64,000 nucleotides of DNA from the NCBI GenBank assembly GCA_002102555.1, contig MCFL01000007.1, positions 558,001 through 622,000 of the forward strand, written 5' to 3'. Origin of the DNA: Catenaria anguillulae PL171. Taxonomy: Eukaryota; Blastocladiomycota; Blastocladiomycetes; Blastocladiales; Catenariaceae. Below, in pieces: positions 12,301-22,651 of the stretch (positions are counted from its first letter, which is position 1; each line of letters begins with the position of its first letter). A program made the translations under genes and the position numbers. The notes beneath the pieces were generated by a model, which was not told where the DNA came from, searched no databases, and saw only the letters and a program-made list of their open reading frames with translations.

Positions 12301-13144
12301 GCAGTGCCAGAGTCAGATGACCGGTGAGCAGATATACAAGTTGCCGGCCGAGGGCGAGGAGGACGAGGAGGACGATTCGGGAAGCCAGGCGGGTGGCGGC
12401 GATGACGATCAGGACCATGCCGACGACAAGAACAAGGACGAGGACGAGGACGTGTCGCCCGCAGACGGCTCGGATACGGCACACGCATCAAAGGCTGACG
12501 CCATGCTCGGCATGCGCTTCTCCACGGCCGACTACTTGTCGTCCACAAAGATTGACGCGCTCATGACCTTTCTCGAAACGTCTCGGTCGCGCGACCCGAC
12601 CGTGAAATCGGTCGTGTTTTCGCAATGGACGTCCATGCTCAACTTGATCCAAATCCCGCTGCGCCGCCGCGGGTTCGAGTTTACAAGGCTCGACGGCTCC
12701 ATGCATCGCAAGGTCCGCGAGGCAAATATCAACCGGTTCCAAACCGACCCGAACGTCATGGTGTTTTTGATTTCCACCACGGCGGGTGCCGTGGGGCTCA
12801 ACCTGGTTGCCGCGTCCAACTGTTTCATTGTGGATCCCATGTGGAACCCGATGGTGGAGCGCCAGGCCATTGACCGCATTTACCGCATTGGGCAAAAGCG
12901 CACCGTGACCGTTGTCAAGTTGGCCATGGAAGATTCGGTCGAGGAGCGTGTGTTGGCGTTGCAGGAGCGCAAGCGGAGGATGGCCGAGGAGGCGTTTGGT
13001 GAGAACCCGCAGTATCAAGAGAGCACCAGTAAAAGTGCCAGGTTGGAAGACATTCGCGCCATTTTGGGCAACAAGCGCAAGGATGATGCAAAGTTGGCGG
13101 GCGAGATTGAGGAGAGTGATGATGAGGGCGAGGGTGATGATTGA
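9380..13144 (+). CDS. RAD5/HLTF-like SNF2 translocase with HIRAN and RING domains
   Basis: DNA-damage-tolerance protein: an ATP-driven fork-remodelling motor with ubiquitin ligase activity toward PCNA in the Rad5/HLTF family. About 1200 aa. A HIRAN-type domain lies near 9870-10190 (with GFAKVIAPLVLANRI), then Ala/Pro/Gln-rich linkers, then the SNF2 core: ADDMGLGKT (Walker A), VVLDEGHS (DEGH box as in Rad5), the RING CPMCLNAM..CGHWFCFACL..CPQC inserted between helicase lobes (12195-12310), and C-lobe motifs NRFQTDP and IDRIYRIGQKRTVTV. Introns 9773-9854 and 11132-11211. An acidic tail ends the protein. Single bases appear missing near 9385, 10029 and 10650. Without the first, the ATG at 9380 is out of frame, so the start is the least certain point. 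The exon from 11212 is fully open. Confidence 0.93.
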
Positions 13145-13457
13145 GCCAAATCAAGGTCGTGTCATCGGAGTGTGTTTCCTTCTCATTGTGTTGATTTCGT
13201 TTCATAACTCTTCCTATGTACTCTTTTTTCGAATGAATGTCCCTTTTGTGGCTCAACCGTTCTTGATAATACTGCACAAGGCAAGCACCGGAATGACTAG
13301 GGTCCGTGTTGTCTCCTCTATGTCTATTCAAGATGAGGGAATGAAAGACACATGGCATATTTACAAGCATCGCCCTTGCCCGTCACCCCGGAAGACTTCA
13401 TGCTTCGCACGCACACTTCCGATGGAAATGTCTCACTCAACATCACTGCTGCTCCTT
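13145..13457. other. Intergenic, convergent 3' ends
   Basis: Lies between the stop of the RAD5/HLTF-like gene (+) and the stop of the first HExxH gene (-). No coding signal seen. Confidence 0.6.
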
Positions 13458-15231
13458 TCACACAAGCAATCCCGCAACAGCAAGGACAACTACGACAGCC
13501 AGAGCGAGCGACCCACCACGGAATCGTACGGCCGCATTCTTTTCGGGGGCTTGGGCTGCTCGGGTTTCGCGGAACCTTGAGATTCGGCCGTCGTCGGCGG
13601 ACCCAGCGGCGTTCCCACAGGCACCGCCTCACGGACCAACTGAGCCACGTCCTTGCGACTGACCCAATCCTTTGCCGACGCGGGCGTGCATCCCATGGCA
13701 ACCAGCGACGCCAACGTCTTTGGCCCAATACCCGAGGGAGCCTGCAACGACATTGCAAGGTCATCCAGCGGCAAGTTGGGTGCGCCCTCGGACATGATGA
13801 TAAACTCTGGCCCAATGTCGCGAATAATCTGCGGGCGCATCGACCAGTTGCCCGTCAGCATGTTGAGGTCGCGGTCAATGAGAGACTGTGGCCGTTGGAC
13901 GTGCGACAAAGAGGTGGCGGAAAAGTCGCGGTAGCTCGTCTCGATCGGCAACGACGCCGTGAAGTTGAGGTTGGGCAAGAGTGAGCCAAGTTGCGCGGCG
14001 ACCGCGGGCCATGCGCCAAAGTCAAAGTGGACGGCACTTGGGGTCGTGACCGTGGTGTACATGGCAGACATGAGCGCCTTGGCTTGCGGATCGGATGCGA
14101 GCGCCGCGTACACGTGCTTGGGATCGAATGCTGCTTGAGTTGTATTGGCAGCCAGCGCCTTTCCTTCCGGGGGTGGTGTCCAACTTGTCGCTGGCCGCTT
14201 TGGCGGCTGTTGCGGACATGGGGCGAATAGTCCTCGACTTGACGAGCTGCTCCAAACGGGCTTGCATCTTGGCCAAAAAGTCCAAGAATGCGGGTTCGCG
14301 CGGGACGGACGGCAATGGCGCTGCACGAGTGCTGTTGTTGCCAGTGGAGGCGAGAACCAAGAAGCGCTCAAAGATTGTCAACCGAACAAACTCGTAGTAC
14401 CGCAAGGTGGAATTGTCGTAGGTCATATCGAATGGGACCGCGATCGTCCTGGGCATAGAACCAAGAGGCATGTACTCGTGGTCGGGGACGACGAGTGGCA
14501 AGACGCTTGTATTCCCATCGGCATCCAGGGGCGACACCAACGATCCGCAACCAAAGCCCAAGCCATGGATCAGCTCGTGCAGGGCCACCGTCTCAAAGTA
14601 GCTGTGCTTTGGGGACGGAGGGACCTCGTCAAAGTAGTATTGGTACGCCTAGGGACGTACAGGATGAGGGTCAGTTATGGAAAAGAGTCAAATGGTGCAA
14701 GTCATTTGGTACCTCATTGAACGCAATCATTAGGTCATACTTTGGCCATGCAAAGGACGTGTCATCAGAAACAATGTCCAACTGGCGCACCAACACGGAT
14801 GGGTAGTCGTACACCTGTCCATCCTTGTGCATGATGGGCAAGAAATGCGTGGAAGTGGCCTGGGCAATGAATCCGTGCATTTCGGGGCATGTGGAATTCA
14901 GGGCAGCGGACCCACAAGGCTTATGCATGGCCATAATCGCCTTGACTGGGTGCTTGAACTTGAGTTGTGACTGGATTCGCCAGCACGCAGACCGAATGGC
15001 CTTGATGGCATTGTCGCAAAACTCGGGCTTGGCGGACGAGTCGCAAGCAAAGTCGACCACGAATTGGCCTTCATTGAAAGAGGTGACATCGGGCTTGTGA
15101 GGTTGATTGTTGGACGGACTGCCAAGTTGTCCTTGGAGAGAGTGAATGCGGGCTGCATTGGTGCGACTGCAGCTGCCGATGATGGCAAGAAGCAGGGTGC
15201 ACAGGGCGAACGAAATGCCTGGAAGACGCAT
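13458..15231 (-). CDS. Secreted, probably GPI-anchored HExxHGLG-motif protein, paralogue A
   Basis: Family not identified. Residues 1-26 form a signal peptide (MRLPGISFALCTLLLAIIGS). The N-domain carries FNEGQFVVDFACDSS, paired cysteines and FLPIMHKDGQVYDYPSVLVR. At about residue 197 is HELIHGLGFGCG, an HExxH zinc-protease signature. The C-terminal part has GIGPKTLASLVAMGC and DWVSRKDVAQLVRE. It ends in a hydrophobic tail (SLALAVVVVLAVAGLLV) typical of a GPI-attachment signal. Intron 14649-14712. Two frame breaks: one extra C in a C-run near 14169 and one base missing in a C-run near 13547. The second must be restored to read the tail, giving the stop at 13458-13460. About 569 aa. Position 11 of the motif is Cys, not the metzincin His/Asp, so catalysis is unproven. 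Tandem with paralogue B. Confidence 0.8.
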
Positions 15232-15673
15232 TGCATTTGGACTTTGGTGAAGATGCCAAGGGTGGAGGAGAGTCAGTCGATCACGCTCTGTGGCACTTTT
15301 CCACGGGAGACGTTTACCATGTAAATGTGCCGGTCTTTATGAAACATAACACAACAACGATTATGGGAATGAATGCCACCTCAGCTCCATTCCCTGGCTC
15401 ATTTGCACTGCCAAGCTCTTGGCAAAGCTTGGCATTGAACTAAATCGAATGCATGAAAGTCGCTTATTGATCATGCATGAGTTGAGGCCCGGCCGAATAC
15501 CTGGCTGGACCCCGCAATTGAAGACATTCATCGTTGTACAGACGAGACGTTGCTGCGAGACAGCGAGCGAGGAGAGCGAATTGAGGGGAAGAACAGATTC
15601 ATGACAAGGGGACATCTATATATGTGTATTGTGAAAAGGCTAAATCTTGCAATCGGGAACGTAACAGTACCAA
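15232..15673. other. Intergenic between tandem paralogues A and B
   Basis: Holds the promoter of paralogue A and the 3' region of paralogue B, both on the minus strand. No coding signal seen. Confidence 0.55.
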
Positions 15674-17426
15674 TCACACAACAAGCGCCATGCTACCAAG
15701 AACACCGAGCACCGCCACCCAACCGGACACCACGCGACGAGCATCATTACTCGACGGTCTCTGCTCGGGCCGGCGTGACCCTGGAGAAGCAGGATCACCA
15801 TTATCTGGCAACGTCAACGGGGCGCCCAGAGGCGATCCAAGCGGTACCTCTGCCCTAACCAGCTCCGCCACATCCTTGCGACTCACCCACTCCTTTGAGG
15901 ACGCTGGAGTGTACCCAGTTGCTACGAGCGCAGCGACCGTCTTAGGCCCGATTCCACTCCGCACGCCGAGCTGCATCGACAGCGACTCGAGTGTCGACGG
16001 CAGCACACTTGAAATCATGAGGAACTCTGACCCAAAGATTTGCATGGACGAGATACGCGGCGCGCCGCTTCCGCTCTTGAGAGCTCGCTGCAGCTCCGCG
16101 GGGTACTGAATGTGACCAAGGGTCGACCCCTTGGCAAATGGATCGTGACTTGTCTCCATGAGCAAGCGCGTCGAGCTGGGCGGGAGCCCGAGCAGTGAAT
16201 GGACTTGTGCGCCAGCGGGTGCCCAGGAACCGGCATCAAAGCGCACGGAATCGGCGGTCGTCACAGTCTTGTACATGGCAGCCATGATGGAGCGTGCCTC
16301 TGGATCCGATTCCATGGCCGAGTACACGTCTTTTGGGTTGAATGCGACCTGAGTCGTGTTGGCAGCAATCGCCTTGTGCTCGGGCGTTTGGTCGAGGCGC
16401 GCACTGGCGGCTTGTGCGTCGGCCGCGGACATGGGTTTGATCGCACCAGAGGCAATGAGTCGGGTGGCAGCTGTTTGAATCTTGGAAATAAATTCGGAGA
16501 TGGGTACGGCCGATCGAGTCGCATTGGGCCAACCGGCCGTGGACATGACGTGGAAGCGGTCGAAAATGGTTGGGCGGATAAAGGAATAGAATCGAGCATC
16601 CGACTTTGACTCGTCCAGGTCCAGAGGGAGTTTGATGGGCTCGGGGACTGTGCCACGAGGCGAAGTTTCATGGGCGGGCAGGATGAGCGATGTGCTGTTA
16701 TTGGGTGGGTTATTGGCAGCGCCGCTGACTCCCCAGCCAAGACCGTGTAAAAGCTCGTGCGTCGCCACATACTCGAGGTCGATCATGTCGCCCATTGGAC
16801 TCCATTGCTCGCCTTGGAACCAGTAATCGACAAACTGTGGAGATGTATGAGTCAGCTAAAGGCGTATAGGGAAACAAGAAAATGGCTCTAACCGAATAAC
16901 GAACCTCGTTGAAGGCAGCCATGATGTCGTACTGCGGCCATGCGACAGATGCATCGTCCGGAACAATGTCTGTTTGGCGCAGCAAAACGGTGGGATACTC
17001 GTAAACCAGGCCATCGTCCTTGTGCTTGACTGGGTAGAAATGTGTCGGTGAAGCAACGCCGACAAACCTCGAATGCGGGCACTTGGGATCCGGCTGACTC
17101 GCGCCGCAGGGGCGAAACATGGCAACGACGGCCTTGATGGGCCGCTTGAACTTGAGTTGGGTTTGGATGCGGCGGCACGCTCGGCGAATGGCACCCGAAG
17201 CTTGGTCACAGAACCCAGGCTTGGCCGATTCGCAGGCAAAGTCGATTACAAATTGGCCAACATTGAACGTGGTGAGCTTGGTTTGGTTGGTGGCGTCGAC
17301 TTGTGCTCGGACAAAGCTGTGGGCAAAGCCCGACGCTGGCGTTGCCGAGACTGCATCATGTTGCTGCTGGCTGATGCACAGAAGCGCAAGGAGAATGTAT
17401 AAGGACAGCGTGGAAATGGGGCGCAT
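15674..17426 (-). CDS. Secreted, probably GPI-anchored HExxHGLG-motif protein, paralogue B
   Basis: The intact reference member of the local family, 560 aa. Exons 17426-16905 and 16834-15674; intron 16835-16904. It has an N-terminal signal peptide (residues 1 to about 27), FNVGQFVIDFACESAKPGFC, and FYPVKHKDDGLVYEYP. HELLHGLGWGVSG starts near residue 200. Then come PTIFDRFHVMSTAG, TPEHKAIAANTTQVAFNPKD, the shared GIGPKTVAALVATGYTPASS and EWVSRKDVAELVRAEVP, and a C-terminal hydrophobic segment (VVSGWVAVLGVLGSMALVV) after a polar stretch, as in GPI precursors. The intron position matches paralogue A and lies just before the HExxH exon. Function is unknown. A cell-surface metallopeptidase or a degenerate relative is the simplest reading. 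Confidence 0.85.
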
Positions 17427-17683
17427 TCCAAAGGCGAGAGAGGAGAGTTGGGGGAGGTGGCGATGTCAGGTGGTGATTGGAGTGTTGAGTAACGATGGGA
17501 TCTCGGCGGGGGGACGGGGCCGCCTTATGTGCTTTTCACCGATGCATTGAGTCCCATGGTGCATTGAATACATATCTCAAGAGTTGCAGAGGGTTTTCCA
17601 TGTCATTTCCAAGGTTGAGACGCACGCCCTTGGCTCCAAAACCCTCACTGCCTTGTTCGAGTGAAACACGAGCACAGGCGCAA

Positions 17684-17902
17684 ATGCTTCTTCGGTTCTT
17701 CGGTGCTTTTCTTAGCTCGTCCGTGACCTTTCTCTGTCTTTCTTTGGCATCATTTGTTACTGCTGAGTTGCGTTGCGAGGACGATTCCCGAATTGATCCT
17801 GTGCCTGCGAAAGAGGGGAACCTTTGTGGATGTGTTCCGATGTATTGCGGCATCATCATTTTGCGGATTCCGCTCAGGCAAAGACGTGACTGTGACAAGT
17901 GA
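17684..17902 (+). CDS. Possible small secreted protein (72 aa), weak
   Basis: An ATG frame starts with a good signal-peptide-like segment (hydrophobic residues 4-26, ending FVTA) followed by 46 residues with five cysteines. No family recognised. It could be a chance frame or the first exon of a longer gene. It is listed only because a secretion signal is rare among the random frames here. Confidence 0.2.
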   Translation: MLLRFFGAFLSSSVTFLCLSLASFVTAELRCEDDSRIDPVPAKEGNLCGCVPMYCGIIILRIPLRQRRDCDK

Positions 17903-18948
17903 ATGCTGACCGCAGGATGCAGGTAGGTCATACTACCCAGTCTATCATGGTCAAAGGCCCTGAAGTTTCCGTACAAGTTGGCTCTACATATGTTCTCAGT
18001 TCAATTCTACATCTCATCCGTCTTCATACAGTACAACCAGTGCCAGCTCGACTTTGGCGCAACCGATCCGCTCTAAGCTCAGCGCTCCCTCGCACGACAA
18101 AGGGTTCAGATCTTCACACGATAGCTGCACTTCTGCACGTTCAAGTGACAACGCTCTGTGCAAAGCCCGGGCACGGAGTGGCCGGCAAGAAAGCTTGTCT
18201 TGGAATTGGACGCAAGACTCCAAAAATCCTCCTGGAACCACAGGTGAAACGCAAGTGAGCAGGCACGCGCTGATCTTCAGTGCTTTGGTGTTTTTCGTGT
18301 CGCGTCCATGGCCTTTCCCAACCGCAACACCATCCCCGTCGCGCCTCAAGGCTGTCTCTCCCAAAGGTGCACGACGGAATGACAAATGAACGTTTACATT
18401 TGACGTACAATGAAATGGGCAGAGACCGTCATATCTGCGACAAAACGCCGGTCTATGGAGCAGGTTTTGGATGTAACAAATGAAACAGAGCTTGAACGAA
18501 GCGATCTTGGCGGACCAGCAGGCTGAGTCGTCAACGATTTTGTTCTTTACCAACCGCACATGATGCGCTTGTCGTTGCTGGGATGATCTTGGCGGCGTGT
18601 TCCAGAGCCGCATGGCTGTTGGATAGACCACTGGACTATGCATTTGGAGCGTGGAAAAGTGTCTTAGCATTGTTTGAGAGGACTATTCGGACAGTGCAAA
18701 TGATTGATCGTTGAATGTAAAGCGAATGGAAACGGACCAGAAGCACAAGTCACAAAGCCGATCTCGCCGAGGCAAACTGGCTCACCTTCACGCTCCTACG
18801 AGCACGTCCCCTCGTTGATATTGAAAGCCATCATCTTGTGTACAACTGGCGCAAGATCGCAACCTATGGATGTGTTGGAGTCAGGGTTGAGGTCAGTATA
18901 CGCTTGTCCTCATGGACTGGCAAATTGGCGGTGGTGGCAGGTGGGACA

Positions 18949-19168
18949 TACCGTATACGCTCAAATAGAACGGCATTTTGGCATAGAACGGCAAACAGTG
19001 TAAAAAATGTTGATCACCTGCCGCTCTGTAGGAAAATGGTGCTGGTCTGACATGAATGGTGCCGTTGTAGTAGTTTAGCTGCCGTTATGACCCAATCACG
19101 CTGCCGTTGTTCACGAAAACGCGTGCCGTTCCCCGCCCATCTGCCGTTCTATTTTAGCGTATACGGTA
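18949..19168. mobile_element. Non-autonomous DNA transposon (MITE) with 25-bp TIRs and TA target duplication
   Basis: The left end TACCGTATACGCTC (from 18949) continues to CGGCA at 18975. The right end (19142-19168) is its reverse complement with one mismatch in 27. If the outer TA on each side is the target duplication, the element is 18951-19166 (216 bp). It encodes nothing. Inside, TGCCGTT/AACGGCA motifs recur: AACGGCA at 18969 and 18987; TGCCGTT at 19060, 19080, 19102, 19124 and 19142, all oriented inward from their own end. This pattern of repeated sub-terminal motifs plus a TA duplication fits a Tc1/mariner or pogo-type MITE; the superfamily is inferred. Confidence 0.85.
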
Positions 19169-19365
19169 CCGGCTTTGGCTTCCATGAACGCAGGGCAAGC
19201 ACCGTTAAAACGAACGACATCGCGATTGTTGCAGGAACGGTTGAACAGGACACCAAGAAAAGCGAGGAACCCGAGGTAAAAGAGGGCACCAGAACCACAA
19301 GCAGCGCTGGCCATGGCGACGCCCGAGGCAGAAATGGCTTCGCAAGAAAGGTCATCGTCGAACAT
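19111..19365 (-). CDS. Weak ORF with a hydrophobic segment, 3' part inside the MITE
   Basis: An 84-codon frame (MFDDDLSCEAIS...) has a clear hydrophobic segment (residues 16-40), then NRSCNNRDVVRFNGACPAF. Its last about 19 codons are MITE sequence. Removing the MITE at its TA joins GCCGG to TATGTCC, which reads G|GTATGT, a plausible 5' splice site. The real gene may therefore have an exon ending near 19170 with the transposon in its intron. No family recognised; may be spurious. Confidence 0.25.
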   Translation of the reverse strand: MFDDDLSCEAISASGVAMASAACGSGALFYLGFLAFLGVLFNRSCNNRDVVRFNGACPAFMEAKAGTVYAKIERQMGGERHAFS

Positions 19366-19578
19366 GCCGGCGTCAGGAGTGCGGACAGGGGTAGGACGAG
19401 TGGGCGAGTGTCACAACCACGCGTGACAGGTGTGTTTGGGGTTGGAGTTACTGTTCAGTGTTGTTTACCTTCAATGCTGATTGTATTGTGTCCTCTTTGC
19501 AAGACTACGATTCATACATCTTCTTCTACAGTCTACTGCTCTATGCATTGCTTCCGCTCGGCCCTACCGCCTCGTTCT

Positions 19579-19668
19579 TTACAGCGGGGCAAGGATGGAC
19601 TCGGAGATGGAAAGGCCAAGGGCCACCAAGAGGACGAGCAAGGGGAGGACGGTCATGAAGCGCATGGT
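19579..19668 (-). CDS. Signal-peptide-like short frame (possible first exon)
   Basis: From the ATG near 19659, MRFMTVLPLLVLLVALGLS is a textbook signal peptide, but the frame stops nine codons later. It could be the first exon of the weak gene at 19111-19365 (minus strand, 210 bp downstream), broken by a base error. I could not connect the two with convincing splice sites. Confidence 0.15.
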   Translation of the reverse strand, partial: TMRFMTVLPLLVLLVALGLSISESILAPL

Positions 19669-20818
19669 TGGCGAAAGATGATCTTGTTCAATAGTGACTG
19701 GTCGCGGGAGATAGTGGGATTGTAGCTTGAGTGGGCACAGTTTCTGCTGCAACTGAGGGCGGTTGCATGAACTATTTGTAGGCATCAAGGCAGCTCCTTG
19801 CAGAAGTAGCGGTTGGAAACAGCACTATCATGTCACTTGCTCACTGGCACTGCGTCCCACAATGGCCTGAGCAGGTGGCCCACAGTGTCCAAGTGAGACA
19901 TTTCGCGCGCACCTCAATTTGCTCTTGCCTGGTGGAGGCTTCAGCGTGGTACGTCTCACCTTTACTTGATGAGTCTGCCAGTGGTGCTCATGGAGGCCAA
20001 GGCCGAACGACCTGAAGAAGCTTGGCGTACCATGGGTGATTCAGGCGAAATCATGCAGCGTACAGCAGCATACGGATGGCAGGTCGTCGCGTCAGCTCAC
20101 GGGTTTGTTACAAGAACGACCAAACTTTGACGGTTGGGAGGAGAAACCGTAGCGCAACATTAGGCCCAAGTCCCGGCCCGGATCCGGAGGCAATGGGATG
20201 CATGGATAATCATGTGGCCGACAATTCATGGGTCGGTAGTACGTACTATAGGTACAGCTTGGCACAGCCGACACCTGTATACCTACTGGGGGCGCATTTT
20301 GTTAGTGCATGTAGCCACGTGCATAGGCCACGCGCATGCGTGCGCTGAAACACCAACAGCAAAAGCAACTTGCTGCCAGTGGAGCTGGGCCAAGATCAGT
20401 CTGAAAACACACCAGTTTGTGACACACGTGGCAGCTGAGACACAGGCTGAGACATTCGCCGCTTGAGTTAAGCTTCCCACCCAAGATCATATCACCGTTG
20501 CTGGTCATGTGGCCCGGCCACAGGAAACCGATTCGAGCCTCCAAATATTCGAGCCCATGCGGGGGAATATGCGGCATGAGGCCTTGGAGAAGCTCACTGG
20601 GCTCACTTGTTTCCAGCTCTCAACTCGGAATCGAAATGTCGCGATGGCACCAGCAAATGAAAATGCCCGAGTGGCATGTTCGTAACCCAATGAAACCCAC
20701 GTCGCAGGAGTGACTGTTATAACTCGACACTGTCCGCCACAGTGTCCGCCGTCCCATGTCGAAATCATGCATTCAGCTCGATATGATATGTTTATGTTAT
20801 GAGCATGCAACCTCCAAG

Positions 20819-22371
20819 ATGCCGCCGTCCACCACTGTGATCATTACACTATTGCTCTTCGCCGCACTTAGCTTCGTCAATTCAACCCCAGGGTTGGCCG
20901 CGGTAGTCAATGCTATTGACAGCAATCCGTTCTCGCTCATTTTCAAATGCGACCATATTCCGTCAAAGCCAGATTTCTGCTTTCGTGCTGAGTCTAGTGC
21001 CCGGCTTGCTTTGGCCCGCATTGCGACCGAGTTCAAGTTCCGTCCATCATCACCATCCGGCTGGTGATGAACCTGCCATGCGGGAAAACCACGGTGGACG
21101 TCGCATGCCCAGATATGCGGTTAGCCGCCAGCGCATATCCAGCACGCCTGTACCGAGTTCGGCACAAAGACGACGGTCAAGTGTTTCAGTACCCAGTGGC
21201 ACTTCTCAAGCAACTCGATTTGGCGGGCTTGGACGATTGGAAATGGCCAGATGTCGACATTGAAGCCGAGTGCAATGCCCTGGAGAACTGGTGGTTTCCC
21301 GGTGACCCAGCTGTGAGCAATTCGGTACGCGCACGGCACATTTCTGACCTCATGAGGCATCTCTCGCAACTCTGACGGAGCCGTCATGGTGTTTTTATGT
21401 AGAACGACTTTGAAGCTGTAATCCTCCATGAGACGCTGCACGGCTTAGGCTGGGGTACCGTCAGCTCGATCGCTCGCTTCCCTGACTCAGTCCCCGCCGT
21501 ATCCGCTGCCTCTCCTCCCACGGTGCTGCCATGGCACGAGTCTTCCGCGACCCTCAATGCTACCGTTGCACGAACCAATCGATACATGTTTCACCGATTC
21601 TCCGACCCGGACATCTTTGAACGCTTCATTACCATCTCATCAAGTCAACAACCTCACCCTCTTGCCGCCGGACATGGCGAGGCTTCCTCTATCTTGACGT
21701 ACGCAAGGGCACTGAACGCCGCCATTGATCGGCTCGCTAAGGAAGGCAAGCTATCCCCACTCTTCAACAACACGGACGTGTCCAAATGGGTATTCAAGCT
21801 CCCGGACGTAGAAACTGCTTTGCTTGCGGACGCAGCCGCTCGCTCCATCATTGCTCACTTTACACGCCTTGCAACGACCGAAAGCACGCTTCAATTCACC
21901 CCATCTGCTTGGGCGCCCGGCGCGTCCAATGTTCCTGCGCAATCGTCGGCGCCATTCACGCTCGAAACGTCATTCAACCCGTTCAAGCCCGCCAGCTCGC
22001 TCAACCACATTCAGACGCCCGACATGCTGCGCATCGACAATAATCCCAACTGGCGCACCAACGATTCCATTGCCGGGTTGACGCCCAACTTTATCATGTT
22101 GCCCATTTCAATCACGGCGTCGCTCGAGGATCGAATCAAGGCTTCTGGCGCGCCAAAGTCGGGTATCGGGCCTGGGATCAAGGCCGCATTGCTGGCCATG
22201 GGATACACGGATGCGAGTGCGGACGGGTTTGTGTCGAGACAAGGAGTGGCAGAGTTGGTTGGCGGCGTGGGAAAACAGGGTGGGACAGCGGAAAACAATG
22301 GTGTGGCCGTCATGGGAGGTAGGATTCACTTGGGAATCGGGTTGGTGACGTTGGCTGTGTCCTTGTTGTGA
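20819..22371 (+). CDS. Secreted, probably GPI-anchored HExxHGLG-motif protein, paralogue C
   Basis: The third, inverted and more divergent copy, about 491 aa. Exons 20819-21324 and 21403-22371; intron 21325-21402. Signal peptide (residues 3-22), SNPFSLIFKCDHIPSKPDFC, then after one missing base near 21043, LVMNLPCGKTTVDVACPDM and RVRHKDDGQVFQYPVALLKQ. HETLHGLGWGTVSS starts near residue 178, followed by DPDIFERFITISSS, LETSFNPFKPASSLNHIQTP, GIGPGIKAALLAMGYTDAS, GFVSRQGVAELVGG and a hydrophobic C-terminal tail. The intron sits at the position used in A and B. The N-domain is shorter than in A/B. All domain landmarks and their order are kept, which argues for a functional family. Confidence 0.82.
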
Positions 22372-22651
22372 TGGATCGGACCAAGGTTGATGCGCTGTGT
22401 CAGCGAATGCAAGCACGCGAATGAGGTTGATATGTATAACGGATATGAAAGTGACGGAAAAAAAGTCGGGAGTACTTATGTAAGCGACGAAAAATAGCGA
22501 GTGAAGTATAGGCGACAACCAAGGGAAGGGGTAACCGTCGGGCTGCCCAAGGTGTCGGGAAGATAACGCGGTAACCATACGGTTGGCACGGCGAAACAAG
22601 AAGAATAATTGACCAAAGAAAGGGACACCCCATGCCTATACTCGAGGTGAA

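Larger units (their letters stand above)
17427..20818. other. Gene-poor 3.4 kb stretch with a MITE
   Basis: Separates tandem paralogues A/B from inverted paralogue C. It holds the promoter of B, a 216 bp MITE (18951-19166), and two weak minus-strand reading frames listed separately. The rest (17430-18940 and 19700-20818) shows only short, unrelated open frames; I could not recognise exons, rRNA or tRNA. Confidence 0.5.

Noticed and set aside
11360-12484. 374-codon minus-strand open frame
   Set aside because: Antisense shadow of the RAD5/HLTF-like helicase, which has all its motifs on the plus strand.
18014-18670. 218-codon minus-strand open frame
   Set aside because: No family features, many Cys/Leu/Arg codons without pattern; treated as chance.
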